A stretch of 64,000 bases of DNA from Rhodamnia argentea (GCF_020921035.1 NC_063151.1:26666934-26730933); one strand, 5' to 3'. Shown: positions 24,528 through 38,100, counted from the first letter of the stretch. Notes: generated from the letters alone by a model not told the origin. Numbers and translations are program-made.

Positions 24528-25105
24528 GGGAGGCTGTTTCATCCGTTTGAGATTTTGCCAGGGCTTGCTACGCTTTCGGACTCACCGGCTTCCCAAATTT
24601 GTGTATACAGCAAGTTTCCTCTCACTGTTGCGTCACCTTTAGCTTGGCAAACCGTTTTGTAGGGTGCTTTTTAGCTTTGGGCTTTGTGAACTGAAAGCCA
24701 GCGAGGAATCTCTCCCACAAGAGCCAGAGGATTTTTCTCAATGAAATGAGCGTTTAGTAAAGGAATTTGGGTTCTGAATTTGGAAATGAAGCGTTCCGGC
24801 TAAAATGTCCCTCTTGTTTTCAATGTCCCAGCCAAACTCTACAAGGAATCCGGTTGCCATTTGGTTTCCTTTCAAAGCAGATTTGGAGAATATGCGGAGA
24901 TATATTGGTTGTATTCAGATGCAAGTTCCCCAGAGAGCTGATATATATGATAGTTAACAGCAAAGAACGAAAAAATGGAAACAAAACAAACGCTAAGCAC
25001 CCTCTGCAAGGTCTCGTCTTTGGACCCAAAAAAAAAAAAAAGGGTCTCGTCTTTGACAAAAACGTTACTTTCCATGTTCCTAATAGGAAAGACAAGATAA
25101 GAAGG
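24528..25105. other. 3' flank of the anoctamin gene
   Basis: Downstream untranslated and intergenic sequence with a poly-A run near 25028-25041. No gene is seen. Confidence 0.5.
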
Positions 25106-25355
25106 TAGGGGGTGCCAAATGGCGAACCGGCCCGAAACCTTTGACCGGCCCCCGTGAACCGGCCTGGAACCGGCCCTGGGCCGGTTCCTAACGGTTTTAA
25201 AAAAAAAAAAAAAAAAAAGAGGTAGGTTTGATAAAAAAAAATAAAATGGGCTTTAGAACCGGCGGTCGAACCGGCGGTTCCAAACCCGAGGGCCGGTTCG
25301 GTCCACCTTTGGAACCGGAACCTTTCTGAACCGGCGGTTCCATTGAACCCCTCTA
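25106..25355. mobile_element. Non-autonomous hAT-type MITE, 250 bp
   Basis: The element starts TAGGGGGTGCC and ends GAACCCCTCTA, imperfect terminal inverted repeats of the form common in plant hAT elements (TAGGGGTG...). It is flanked on both sides by the same 8-bp word TAAGAAGG (25098-25105 and 25356-25363), the target-site duplication length expected for hAT. The inside is dominated by inverted copies of GAACCGG/CCGGTTC and GAACCGGCGGTTC, with an A-rich run at about 25198-25218, so the strand can fold strongly. There is no transposase coding capacity. It sits 78 bp past the stop of the RPL28 copy, perhaps in its old 3' UTR. The perfect target duplication suggests a fairly recent insertion. 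Confidence 0.88.
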
Positions 25356-25432
25356 TAAGAAGGAACTCAAATCTAGTATTCCATAGCACAAGGGCAAAAA
25401 GCAAGTTGGATTTCTATCATAGTTCTCCAATT

Positions 25433-26958
25433 TCATTTCCTGCCGCGGACTTTAATAGCCTGCCTGTTCCCTTTCTTGACACCAGATTTGGCTACTTCGA
25501 GAATCCTGTGCACAGCACTCAACCTTGCTAGGGCAGCATCCTTCAAATCAGGCCTGAAATAGTTATCTGCAACCTGCAGTTAAATTGCCATAGTTATGCG
25601 GGAATGTGCAACAGATATCCCATAACAAGGGGCCAAGAAGGAAAAGGATAGACATGGCGAATATGTCGATAGCTGTTTAAGAAACAAACCAATACCGTCA
25701 TGCGCACGACACAATCCATTCACAGGCTCTAGGACAATCTCACTGATCACATGATGTAGTAGTATCTCTAGAAAGCGAATTCAACAGTTCATGCACTGCT
25801 ATCACGAAGATGCTGCTTAATCGTGTGGAAGAACAAACAATGATCCTAGGTAACCGCGAGACACTCATTAATCTAAGACTGGGAAGTACCCAAGAAACTT
25901 GACGAGGTGGGAAGAAAACACCTTTTAACTACTAGATATCAAACTACTTTGCAAAGACCACGTAAATGAAGGGCTACATGTTTTGTCACCGCCTTGGCCA
26001 TACTTTTGAACTCCTTCTTCATCAAAGATTTGTGGAGCAATGTTGTGGGTTTGTTTTGTTACTTGCTCTTAGTCGTAGCAAGCAACACGGATTGCTCCTT
26101 ACCAACTGGTTGGATGTGACTGTCTTCTGATTTGCGAAGCCTACCATGCACCAACAAAGATGTCAACTTTTAGCTCAAACGAGCCTCTCCTGTGTTCTAG
26201 CGAAAAAAAAAAAAAGCCTCTATTGTGTTAAATGATCGAAATTTCAAATAGAGAGAAGACAACCGAAGGAAACACTAACCAATTGAACCACATCAATAAA
26301 CCAAAATACCCATTTTCAAGCAATCTCAACTCAATCATTTCCCGTGTGAAAAAAAGCTGCAACTTTGCAAAAAGATTCTCAAACCATTCTAGCACAAGGA
26401 AAAGGTCCAGGTGATTTGCAACAGATCGACATTCTCATCACAGAACTCATCCACATCTTTCCTATCAAATAAAGTGACAGGTTACGATCATGCAACTTTC
26501 AATATATGGACACACATATAACTCCTAACAACTACAAAAAAGTTGATTCCGTAACATCTAAAGCCAAACATAACTGAAGAATGAATCCTATCTTCAGCTA
26601 AACAAAGCTTTCTTTAAAGATTAGCTTACAGGGCCTGTATCAGTTTGCCTAAACCCTCACTGGTCACAACAATTGTCCAAAAAGTTCTAATCCCGTTACA
26701 ATTTTGCCAATTCAATCTTAAATTTCCGCATCCCACCTCATTTCCAGATCAACAAGCTGGAAACCAACAGAACCGCGAAACCCGCGGACATCGGAAAAAG
26801 GGGACAATACCAGAGTGCTTGTAGGAGTTGAGGTTGAAGAGGTTGTTCGGCTCCTTGCTGAACTGAACGCTCGCGTTCCCCCTCCCGAACTCCTTCACGA
26901 GATAAGAGTTGTTCCTCTCCACAATCTCCCAAATCAGCTGCCCCGGCACCGTCGCCAT
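25433..26958 (-). pseudogene. RPL28: Broken, intron-bearing copy of cytosolic ribosomal protein L28 (eL28)
   Basis: Exon 1 (26958-26811) encodes an intact eL28 start ([39 protein letters not shown]). Exon 3 (25573-25433) encodes an intact end ([19 protein letters not shown]...[15 protein letters not shown]). The middle exon (26140-25978) is recognisable (ANQKTVT, GKEQSVLLATTKSK, LLHKSLMKKEFKSMAKAVT) but needs two frames. One base appears missing after KTVT, where family sequence reads T-I-Q-P, and a TAA codon stands where Lys is expected before QNKP. Both introns and their splice sites remain, so it is a duplicated gene copy rather than a retrocopy. The outer exons look little changed, so inactivation seems recent, or an assembly error is possible. 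Other functional L28 genes would be expected elsewhere. Confidence 0.85.
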
Positions 26959-27833
26959 CTCCTCCTTTCCTCCACCTGCATTCCACAAAACAACAGAGAC
27001 ACAGAAAAGAAATCGTGTTTCAGCGAACCAGTCTCGGATCAAATCGAAGCGCGAGCTTGATGTTATGATGTGTTGCTTAGAGATGGATGTGATCGTGCCA
27101 GATGGGGTTTAGCAGCGCGAGTGGGAGGCTGCAAAATGGACAGAGTTGCTGCTATTACGATAGATGAGCATCAAAAACCCTTAGCACCAGCACCAGGAGT
27201 TAGTTTTGACAGATTTCGGGACGATAAACGCCACGGCTTCATTGTCATTTTTACGAGCATGCCCCGGTTTTGGTGTAGCCCATTCATTGGCCCAGTCTCT
27301 GCTCTACCCTGTTCTGTAAACGCTTCGTTGTATCGCTCCAGACTGAAAGAGGCGAGGAGGGGGTATTCGAAATTAAATTCTCCGATAGACCCTCTGCTTC
27401 CGATAATCAGAGAACGGAGGTAGATCCACCAGTTTAATCAATTAAAGTCGTAATTTTTACCTCACACTACAGAACGTCCTGACGGTTCACGTTATACAGC
27501 GAGTTTCGATAGACCGTTTTCGACCTGACAAAGAGTTGGCCTTTCATGGCGAATTATACTCTGATGCATGGTTGTATTCATCCAGAGTGCAAAAGAGCAC
27601 AACCCCACGTCATCCCGGGAAAGATTTGCTGATCCTGGAAAGATGACCCTCATCGATACTGATCCTGGAAAGATGACCCTGATGCTGATCCTAGAAAGAC
27701 ACTAAGGCACGTGATATCACCGATGCGTACCAGTTTCCTTTTTACACTCACTTACAAACATGGGAGTTCCTGACCCAAGAAATATATGGGAATCCTGGAG
27801 TATCTCGCCCCAAGCAAAAACCACCAGATCCTG

Positions 27834-27866
<33 letters not shown>

Positions 27867-28233
27867 GATAAAATCAATAAACATGCTCCATGACCAGCAA
27901 CAGATACAGAAGAGTTATTAACTCACAGAATCAAACCTGATATATTTGACCTACCAAAGGTCTACTACCACTAGCAAGTAAAGCAATTTTGCCTATTACC
28001 AGAGACTTCCACTTTACACCTCAACTAATGTTAAATATGTACGGTATCTGGTAGTAGCTTCCCTACGAGGTTGGGTTCCGAGATCAAATTATACAGAAAG
28101 GAGCTCGCTGATATACAAAGCAGAGAGTCCTATGGCTAAGAGTAAAACCGAAACAAAATCCGCAACTGAAAATGCACTACATACAGCAAGAAGATTGAGC
28201 CGTGCATCGACTTCCAGAGCAAGAAAAAGTTCA
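26959..28233. other. Intergenic region between RPL28 copy and PWWP gene
   Basis: About 1.3 kb without a supported gene. It contains three imperfect copies of tgatcctggaaagatgaccct at about 27630, 27660 and 27686 and a (GA)n run at about 27836-27864. The region next to 28233 is probably the 3' UTR of the PWWP gene. Confidence 0.6.
27630..27700. repeat. Short imperfect tandem repeat
   Basis: Two copies of tgatcctggaaagatgaccct separated by 9 bp, then a shortened diverged copy (tgatcctagaaagac). It is non-coding. Confidence 0.8.
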
Positions 28234-31200
28234 TTAACTGTTGGATGTCAAAGCCCGATGAGTCGGTCTCACTGAACCGTTCACTGCTTCATTTATTCGA
28301 CTGAACACTACTTTCAATGGTATGCAAGCTATAACAGGACCAGCAGGCTTCTCTACCGCGAATTTCCCCATGTCCTCACCTCGCTTATGTCCGGTCAATG
28401 AGGACAACTTCCGCATCTTTTTAGACAACTGACCCGATTTCCTCGCCTTCGACGACTTTTTTCGTGAATGGGACTTAGCAGTACGTCGGACATGCCCTGA
28501 GCTTCTATGAACCACACGACCCATGTCAGAACCTCCCCAAATAGAGAGCTTATGTGCATCACAGCTGACCGTATTTACCAGATTATCACAGTACCCACCA
28601 TCTAGGACCTCGACTGAGAGAGGGTGTCCAACAATGGCTTTACCATTTAATTTACTCATGAGCGAAACCAAAGGAACATGAGTTGGACGATAGCTAGCCT
28701 TGACTTCCAGCTCAACATCATACAAGGGTGAATTGGAGTACAAGTCCCCGATAGGATACTCATCTGTCTTATGCCTAGAGTGCACAGTAAAGCGAGACTG
28801 ACGATGAGGGAGCGATCTTTGAGAAGTTGGAGAACCATTGGGTGGTGGCTTCAGCTCAGCTTGCCTTTTCATTTGAGATTCTCCTGGGAACACTCGCGAG
28901 CCCCAATCAGGTACGCCATCCAACTGACCTTCGCTAACTGATTTCAGTTTAGCATTCATAGTAGGGAACCCATCAACACAAGTGGTGCCAGGTCCCCGAT
29001 CAGAAGCTGGCAAGCAACCATCTGGCTTATGTAGACCTGCCAGATATGTATTAGATTCCTTGTCCATTTCCAGATACCTTCCCGGGTGCTGTTTCCTGTT
29101 TTTACTTAACTGCCTGGAATTCCTCTTTCCTTTTGACTGCCACTTGGAAGTACTCTTGTCTATCCTTTGGTCAACTTGATCTCCATGAACAGCAGCCAAA
29201 CTGTTGGGACCAGATTCATTAACATGGTTGCATGGCAAAGATGCAGCTTCTAGTTGACCGCTTTGACTTGAATGCCTTCCTAAGCTGCTTAGTTGAGCCC
29301 TGGCTAGCATTGGAGGATAACCTGTGAAGTCCTCTAAAACATCATTACTCGGCCCCTTTCATTCATGGCATGATACAGTATAATGATAAGACAACACTAG
29401 CACTAGGTAGATGGGATTGGCATAGACAATGCAAGGATGGAGGATCTGGTCAAAGACTAATCTCTGCATCACCAAACTCAGGTTGCAAACCTGAAAACTT
29501 ACTTCTATACAGACATATACAAAGCAAAAAACTTCCTATTTTCATCTCGCATTTTTATATTTTACCTTTTACCACCAGACGAGACAATATACAGCATGAG
29601 AGAAGCATTGTTTTGAAAAATTAAAATGCCACGAAAGGAAAATGCTGAACGTCAAAGGACTGGATAACCTTCCACTCTGGTTGCAAAATGCCATGCAACG
29701 CTTTATAGAAGTACTTATCGAAAAAATGCTTATTAAAGTAGTTTTGTCAATCTCCGACTTGTATAAGAGGATTTTACCCCTGTAAAATTTATAAGTAGAA
29801 ATCTAGCCGCATTTTGATTCCAAAGATCAATTTGAATGTCGAAAGCCAAGGGCCAAAGCAAACATCAGGAGCAAATGTCCCCCCAGATGATACTACGCAT
29901 GTGTGTGGGGTGATTATGATATTTTGCCTCTTGAAGCTTGAGATGTTGACCACTCGAAATCTTTACAATCCTAAGAAATATAGAGATTTAGAGCCGTTTG
30001 CAATCATGGAGAAAATTTTCGTAAATTTTGTAAAGAAAACTCATTAAGCACTTATTGATTAAACTTAAGTTGTGTAACAGAAAAGCCCTGAGACTTTCTT
30101 GGTCTAATCAAAAAGCTCACAGCAAGACCGCATTGATACACCGTCCAGAATCTCATCCTTATATGTCACACGATGCATGCTTCCCCAGCTAGGATTAAGC
30201 ACGTTAGCTCCTTAATCTACCATGAAGCACAGGAAAGTGCCAAGTATCTTTAGGGAAAATGCCCACTGCACCAACGAGATTGAATACTACGACATTAAAA
30301 ATACTAGTACTTCCCAGCTTATGATAGAAAGCCAACAGATCTTAAGCAAGATCGAAACAATGAGGATAAATACACTAGATAAGAAGGAAACATACAAAAA
30401 CCAACTTCATAACACAGCTTACCTGTAGAGTCTCTATCATCTCCAACAAATGGCACATCAAATAACACATCAGATAATTCATTCTCGTGTAGCCCCAACA
30501 AGCAGGAAGTTTCCTTTGTCTTCGAGAAATCGTTGGTTTTCTGAGCATGCTTGCAATCATTTACCATTGGCTCATTGTCATGTGAAACTGCAGGGCTTTC
30601 TGAGTTCGCTGGGACCATGGGAGACGGTTTCTTTGAATCAAGATGTTCCAAGCCAGATCCCTTGCAGTCAGATGCAGTGCCAAGACAATTACCACTTGAA
30701 GAGGCTGACTGGTCACAAGTAACTGGAACGGACACCATCGCTGTACTCTCCAAAACTTTGGTCAAAGGGCGACGCCTATTTTTCTTTTTAAGGAAGTCAT
30801 GCACTATTGTCACTTGAGATCTCTTTCTCTTCAGAGATGAAGAATAGCCTTTGCAACCATTAACAGGACTTCCATTTGGCACAAAATTGACAATACTTGT
30901 GCCAGGAGCTATATCTTGGTGAACCGACTCGTCAACGGCAACAACCTGAACCATTTTGTTAGACACCACACCCATGCCTAGATCCTCAAGCCCTCTCATG
31001 CGCTTGCTTCCTTCAATTCCATCGTCTTCCGAATCATTTGGGGTTTTCCTTCTTCCCTGTGCAGATTGCAGCTTAGAAGAACAGACATGATTTGGTTCTT
31101 CAAAAGATATGACAGACTGAGATAACTCAGGCCCCGTATGTGAATCAGTATCACAGTCACTCTCATCTCCAAAAATTTCATCACTTCCTCTACCAGAATC

Positions 31201-32942
31201 TGAGATTGTAGGAGACTCCATAGCCAAAGCACCATCTCTCCCTGATGAATAATTTCCACAATAAAAATCTGGATGGTCCTTCCCCAATCGAGAACTCTCA
31301 AGCTCAAGAGCATGTAAGATTGCATCCTCTCTCCTTGCATATTTCACCACTTTCTTACTTAAAGTGGCGGCAGCTGCCTTTGCCTTTTCAATGCAATCAT
31401 CATACTCACCACAACGAAACGCCTTCACTCTCTTGGATTTTTCGAGGTTATACCAGTCCCTGCATCACATTCGGTCAAGAAAATGAGAATACTTGATAAG
31501 TTGAGTGGTTTCACCAGAGAGAATGTTTTAAACATCAACTTCATGGTCCTTTGATAACGACAATGATGACGGGGAAAACATAATCAAGAAACGATACCCA
31601 GAGCTCAATCTTGCAACATTGTCAAGAAAAATATTCCAAAGCAAGTTTCTATGAGCAAGCTACCAGACAATAAAGAATCTCAAAGAGCAAAATAGTCATT
31701 CATTGCATGCAAACATGAACAATTACAAACAAAACTTTGGCACATCTTCCTTCAACGAATCACAAATCAAGATTTATGGGGTTACCCATAAATATCTCAA
31801 TCAGAACTATGGTTGGGTAATTCTTAACCAAATTTCCTGAAAACATTCCATGCATATTTCATGAACAGATACCATCAACATGATACTGCATTCTGAGGCA
31901 ACATAAGGCAGAATAGACCAGTTTAGGATTATTTCACAAGAATTAAACTGCTATCAAGAATCTCTTAGTTGAAATGCAACCTGATTTCTGATCCACATAC
32001 CAAAGGTAAAAGATGATGTTAGATATTTTGCTTAATTATGTAGAACATAAAGGACAAAATCAGCTCAAATGCGGCTGCAAACAGCAAAGGTAAGTTCTGG
32101 TTTATGTCTATGAAAAGCATGTAAACCATTTTGGAGTGTACATCCACTCAGGGTATTTGAAAAAAAAAAAAAAACATTAACTGGATCCAACCTCTCCAGT
32201 TTTGCATGAATTAACACAATGCAAGCTAAGGTCCAGTATTTTGAAGTCACATTCTACAGCCCATGAAGTAATGAGCCATAATCAAACACTACAACCAAGC
32301 AGAAGCAGGCAGATGTTGTGACGAGCAAAATCAAGTCACTGCTGAAATCAGAAATGCAAGTGTTTGCCTAATGCTTAGGGCTTTCAAGTTTAGTGAAGTG
32401 TTTCACCATGTCAAATGCTCCAACAACCATGTTCCACACATTAAATAACATTGACATCAAAACACATCCATACTGCTGTTGATAAACAGTGGTGTTCGAG
32501 CAACAGTCTGAAGAACCTTAAGGAATTTAAATTAAATCAAGCTATCCGAAGCACATCTATCCATCAACCTCGACAAAAAAACAGAAGAAAAACAAAAACA
32601 GCATCTCCATAGGTTCACATTCTTCATGCGATTATGGAAACAGAAGTGTTTCGGGTAAATAAGAATGAAAAAAAAACAAATCGCCAACCGATGAGAAGGA
32701 AAACCAACATATAGACTCCACATAATCAGGGCAAGCTAAGGGACTCACACGCTAGCATCCTTGCGACCAAGGAGCTTCACTGGAGTACCCGATCTCGGTG
32801 AGACCAGACAGCTCTCGGGCAGCTCGTCATGGCCCATAATCCGACCGGGCCACCATGAACCGTTCCGCCGCCTAACCCAAACCAACCCTCCTACGCTCCC
32901 GTCAATGCCCTTGTTGCAGGGCTCACCAGTAGAACTGCTCAT
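28234..32942 (-). CDS. PWWP-domain nuclear protein (At1g51745-like)
   Basis: Three exons, 32942-32749, 31459-30423 and 29321-28234, join with matching phases to 772 residues. A PWWP domain begins at about residue 17: GGLVWVRRRNGSWWPGRIMG, ending around VDWYNLEKSKRVKAFR. The WWPG core and the following aromatic residues fit a reader of methylated histone lysine in chromatin. Then come a basic helix (EKAKAAAATLSKKVVKYARRE), an acidic Ser-rich stretch (GDESDCDTDS), basic nuclear-signal-like runs (LKRKRSQ, KKKNRRRPL), and near the C-terminus a lysine-rich RKKSSKARKSGQLSKK segment. The middle and tail are low-complexity. Intron 1 is 1.3 kb and intron 2 is 1.1 kb. The molecular role of this subfamily is not established; a histone-mark reader is an inference from the domain. 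Confidence 0.92.
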
Positions 32943-33604
32943 GCCACCAAATCTCCACCACCGCCGCCGACAATAACAACAACCAGGTTCTGATACAAAT
33001 CTGCTTCAACCATTCATCCGCGAACCTCCCAGGCTCCCAAAATACTCGACCAAGTAATTCCGCGTGGGGTGCAGCGCACATGCGCTTCACGCCAAAACGC
33101 GAAACCCCCCAAAACCTGCCCAAAAACCCGGAGAAGGAAAAGGAATCAAGATTCCACGAAATCAAAAAAACCCAGATGAACAAAGGCACAATCTGGCACG
33201 CAGAAAAAATTTGAAGCGGGGTAGATTGAAAATCGTAAAGAAAATATAAAAATCGGTGGAAAAAAAACACGAAACTGCAAAAAGACCAATAAACCTAGAT
33301 TGGAGAAGCTTGCAGAAGGATCGCGAAGACCACAGAGAAACGGCCAGCCGAGAAAATCCTTCCCTTTCCCTCCTTTATTTTGCTCTCTTTTTTTAACTCA
33401 GCGTTGCTTCAGAAACGGCTTTCAGAGCCTCTGGTTTCTAGTTTCTTTTGCAGATTTAGAGGTGCCACGCCATGCGGATTCTCTCTTTCCCCTTGCTGTC
33501 TTTTTTTTTATAATTTTTCCAGGAAAATGTGTTGAGCTAGAGAGGTCTGTAGAACCCTGCTGCGCGCGTGCGGAGCTCGCAGTGAGAGGTAGAGGAAGAA
33601 GAAC

Positions 33605-33643
<39 letters not shown>

Positions 33644-35148
33644 ATGGTGGTGAGGTCAGTCGGAGAGAAGTGGAAAAAATAGGTTTGTTACGTTTGTTTC
33701 GATCGGACGTACGTTTTCGAAAATAAATATGAAAGAAAAAAAAAAAATGTTTCTTCTCTTTAGCAAGAAATGTAAATAAATAAATATATATATTATACAT
33801 ATATATGATTTATACGGTTCGGACAGTTCATCCGATGCGGTCGTGGATTCCAATTTCCATTTTCGCCCCTCCCCCCTCAAAAAAGAAAAACAAAAAGACA
33901 ATAGCAGAAATCATTTCGCTCGTCCATCTGTTTTGTTTTCAATTTTTACCTCTTTTTTTGTATATTTTTTTCCTTTTCTAAAGTCGCATTTTGTACTTCA
34001 TGATTTAGCCTCTTATTTTACATTCAAGATAAAGTACGACACCATAATTCAATCGAAACGAAGTGAAAATGTCAAAAATTCTCTTTTTCTTTCACAAAAT
34101 AATCGAAAAGACATTTTTTATTTAGCTTTTTCTCCTTTGAAAATGAATAAATTCATCTCTTTCTACTCCGATTCGTCGAATAAACGGATTGACATTAAAC
34201 ATGACCGCCGGTCCTCGAGAATTTGTCGACTTTAAAATAGCAAGAAAGGCACTTACACTGAAAAGTATCTTTTAAATCGGAATTTTGACTAGTTTTAGAG
34301 ATAACCTAATACTAATAGAAAATAGAAGCACTTTCTAATAAATGCAATCCAAGTTTAAACTTTCTTTTTCCCCTATCCTGAATATTCTAAGTGTTTTTTA
34401 TAATTTTATGAAAAAACTAAAATTTAATATGCATCGCATATTAACTAAGAATAAATATAACATGCATGGATTTTCTGCATCCCGTGAATCCCCACCCAAT
34501 CAAAAGAGATTTTATGGTGAGTTCACAAGGTATGAACCTCCCAAGGCACTAAAATCACAGTCATTACTTATCACGAATGCGAGGTACTATCGACCCTAGA
34601 AACATAGGTAGGGCACTAAATTACAATACAAAAGATTTACAAGAAATTTAAACACGATTTTCAAAAGTATTTATTAGTTACATGTTTGGTTGTAATATAT
34701 ATAACCACGTTATGGATTTATTGCATCTTTTTTATGATGCAAATTTTGCTTTAGTAATAGTTGTCAAATCGTAATTCCTATCATAATCGAAATCGTTGTT
34801 GCTTTTTATAATCATAGACGGATCAATCGATTAGTAGTCAAATATAATTTGATGAATAAGCTTGCCCAAAAGAACCCTTCGAGCCATGTGGCTCGAGTGG
34901 GCTAAGTAAATCACACCTATAAATTACTGATATTAATTTCTTATGATAATAATACTTATTAAAAAGGAAACGTAAATCATGTAAATGATAAAATGCTCAA
35001 GTATTATGTCTCCCAGATACGACGCCGCTCAAGGGTCTTTTATCGGTCCCAGGTCTCTGTTTCGGAGTGTTAAGGCGTTTCGCAGCTCGAGCTCAATTTG
35101 CTCCCTCTCCGGCGTCTTGCTACAGCGAGAACCCAAGAAATCGCGACG
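32943..35148. other. Divergent intergenic region between PWWP and RWD genes
   Basis: About 2.2 kb between two outward-facing starts. It holds a (GA)n run at 33608-33638 in the PWWP leader or promoter side, an AT-rich stretch with alternating TA near 33782-33808, and AT-rich sequence to about 34980. I looked for the syntaxin SYP81 gene that I recall between these two genes in Arabidopsis and saw no trace of it. Confidence 0.6.
33608..33638. repeat. (GA)n microsatellite
   Basis: A pure GA run of about 30 bp about 670 bp upstream of the PWWP gene start codon, reading CT on the coding strand of that gene. Confidence 0.92.
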
Positions 35149-38100
35149 ATGACCGGTAATCAATCGACTTGAAAATCTTCTTCTTCTTCTTCTTCTTCTT
35201 CTTTTTGTCATCGGCTGTTGAAAAGTTACTTCACAATCGCGATTGCATGATCATCCGCTGATTTCTGTTGGTTGTTGTTGCTGGTGTTCCTTCCACTTGA
35301 TTTCGGCTGCTATTCGTTCATCTTCTCCAGTTGCCCGGGCGGTGGTATTTTCTGCTCGCAGGTGGATTGCCGCTTTCGATTCTGATGCTGTTAAGCGCAG
35401 CTTTGATCCAACTTTAGCTTGTTTGAAAATCACGGGGGCACAGAACTTAGAACCTTGGTTGCTTTTCTTGAATAGTGTACACAAGTTTTGAAGTGTCAAA
35501 GAAGCTAGATGCGTAGTATTATGATCGCTGCACACCGTGTGCAGTTAAAGCTCACGTGAGAGGAAATTGCTGGGCACGAAAGCCGCAAAATTACGTTCTC
35601 TTTTTGAATTCGCGTCAATTATATAGTATACTGAATGTGGATTGCTAGATGTATTCAATTAGGACAATTCATTGCTGGCACTCTGCAAAAGTTCTGATTT
35701 TTTTCTTTCTCATTCCTGCGATGGATGGTTTCGTTAAAAAGCTTATGCTTTTGTGGATATTGAATCCTGAGATGAAAAAACTAACCAAAAGAAGATTACA
35801 CGATGTAATGTGAAGGGCCATCGCTGGCACATAGATGGATTTTGGCTTTTTGTTTAGCTGAAGTCACCTTTTGTATTTATGGCAATCTTGAATTGTGGAT
35901 GAAGAGTATGAGCTGGAGCAGTCAATGGAAATTGAAGCATTGGAAGCTATACTTATGGATGATTTTAAAGGTATATTTTTCCAACATCTATTTTCATTGT
36001 CATGCTTTTTATTTTGTTTTTTTTGCTTGTTTCGACCTGTGAGGGATGCTATTTGCTGTTTTCCTTTTAATGCCAGAGATTCATCCCAGCGAAAGTGGGT
36101 TAAATACATCCAATAAATGCTTCCAAATCAATATATCTCCACAGGTACCCACTATTCTCCCCATCATACATCTCGCACCATATGTTGTGATTATCAGCTA
36201 GAGAATTCTGAGGAAGTTATGAATGCTTCACATTGGGTGTTAAACATGGTCTTATTTTCCAGATTTGATATGCTCAGAGAGGCTTAGCATTTAATAGCTA
36301 AGACATGGGTTTATGGGGGGTTCAGATAGCTATACTACGATGCTTGATTTTCAGGGTTTGAGGTTAATGCAAGACTTACGCGGATAAGTGCATTAGCTAA
36401 AAACAAGCTGAGGTTCTAGCTAGTGTTGTGAAAAATCATACAACAATATAATCCCAATTTGTCTTCTCTTAAAGGCTTCGACTAACGGGCATGAACATTT
36501 TAGTTTTAAGCTTTTGCAATCCCATGGCAAAAAGGAAAGCATTATCAGATTTTGCTTTTGTCATCAGAAGACATTGCTGGGACATCTCACTTTGCAACTA
36601 CATGCTATTCGTCTTCTACCGGCACTGTCCTTTTTGCCCTTCTTTTTAATCATTATTTCGCTAATTTGTTTATCATATTTTATTTGTCAGGAAGACGATT
36701 TAGACGAGTCAACAACTACACCTGGTGATTGATTATTTATAATTTTTTTTTTCAGTTTGCTTGATTTGATGTTTGAAACTGAGAGCAATGAGCTTTTTTG
36801 GAGCTCAGAATCTAGTTCGCGTGGAGCTAATATGTTTCTCTGACATCATATGCAGTTGAACTGGCCTTGATATTCTCCCACACAGAAAGATATCCAGATG
36901 AACCTCCACTTTTAAGTACCAAAAGGTTAATGATACTTCCATGGAAGGAAGAGTTGCTTTTCTTTTCTTGTTTATCCATAAACTGGGATAAAATTGTTCT
37001 CACATTTTTTAGTGGAGCTAGCTCTGTCCTTGACATGTAATTTTTCACATTATTTAGAAGAACGCTTCTTTAATTTGGGCTTTTGCAATAGTAGGAAACA
37101 GTGAAAGTAAGTCCTCGAAGGGTATTTTTTTTTGCCTTCTTGGTTTTTGTTCGCTGGATGGCATTAAAGGTGCACCTTTCTGAGTAATACTCCTGTCCCG
37201 TGATGTGCAACTTCAAATTGATAATGGCTTCCTAGCTTAATCTTCTTTCAAGTGTCATGGATTCTACATGTGTGGTCTGTTTCATAGCAGTTCTCTGTTT
37301 GGTTTGTCCTCTAATGATTTTAATTTTCTGCTGGGTTTGCACAATGCTTTACTTGTTATTGCAATGTGATGTAAACAAAATCTCAGCATAAAAAAGCCCC
37401 CTTTTTAAGATTATCATATTTCTGCAAACTATATAGTTATATCTTGTGAATGTGAATCAGTATTGGAAAATAAAACTTTGAGTAGTTTACTCGTTGATTG
37501 TTTACAGCAATTGAATTCCCGTAAGTTTTGCCTTTTATTCACTAGTTCTATGAATTTTTCACTTTTATAAATTCTTGGCTTAATTCTTGTGTCAAAATTG
37601 AAGAGTATCAGCTGACAATACTGTTTGATCCAGTATGTTATTCTATTTCCGCATGCGTTTCCATGAAGTTTCTGTTGTTTAGTTTGAATGTTAACTTCAT
37701 AAATTTCAAACAACGTCAGTATCAGCTTCTATTTGGCTTGTTGGTTCTGTCATGCAAATGGTCAATGTGATGTAGCTCATTTGTCTGCTTACATGGAGTA
37801 TCGAGACATTAAGAGGTTTTTAGCCTTTGCACTGTGCAGGAGACTATGATTCATGTTGTCATAAGTTCAGGAAATTCATAGAGAATTCTATTCAGACGTT
37901 GCTGATACTATAACTTTGCTTTTTATCACAATGATATGATATAGCAAAACTGAGTTTGCTTGTAAAAATTGTTCCTGGTTGGTGGCCTAAAAATCCCTCG
38001 TGTCTTGCTAATGTAGGTTCTTTCTGGATTTCTCTGAATTGAAATGACATTATTTTACTTGGTCAATATTTATCTGCTGCACCATTCTTATTTATGTGGA

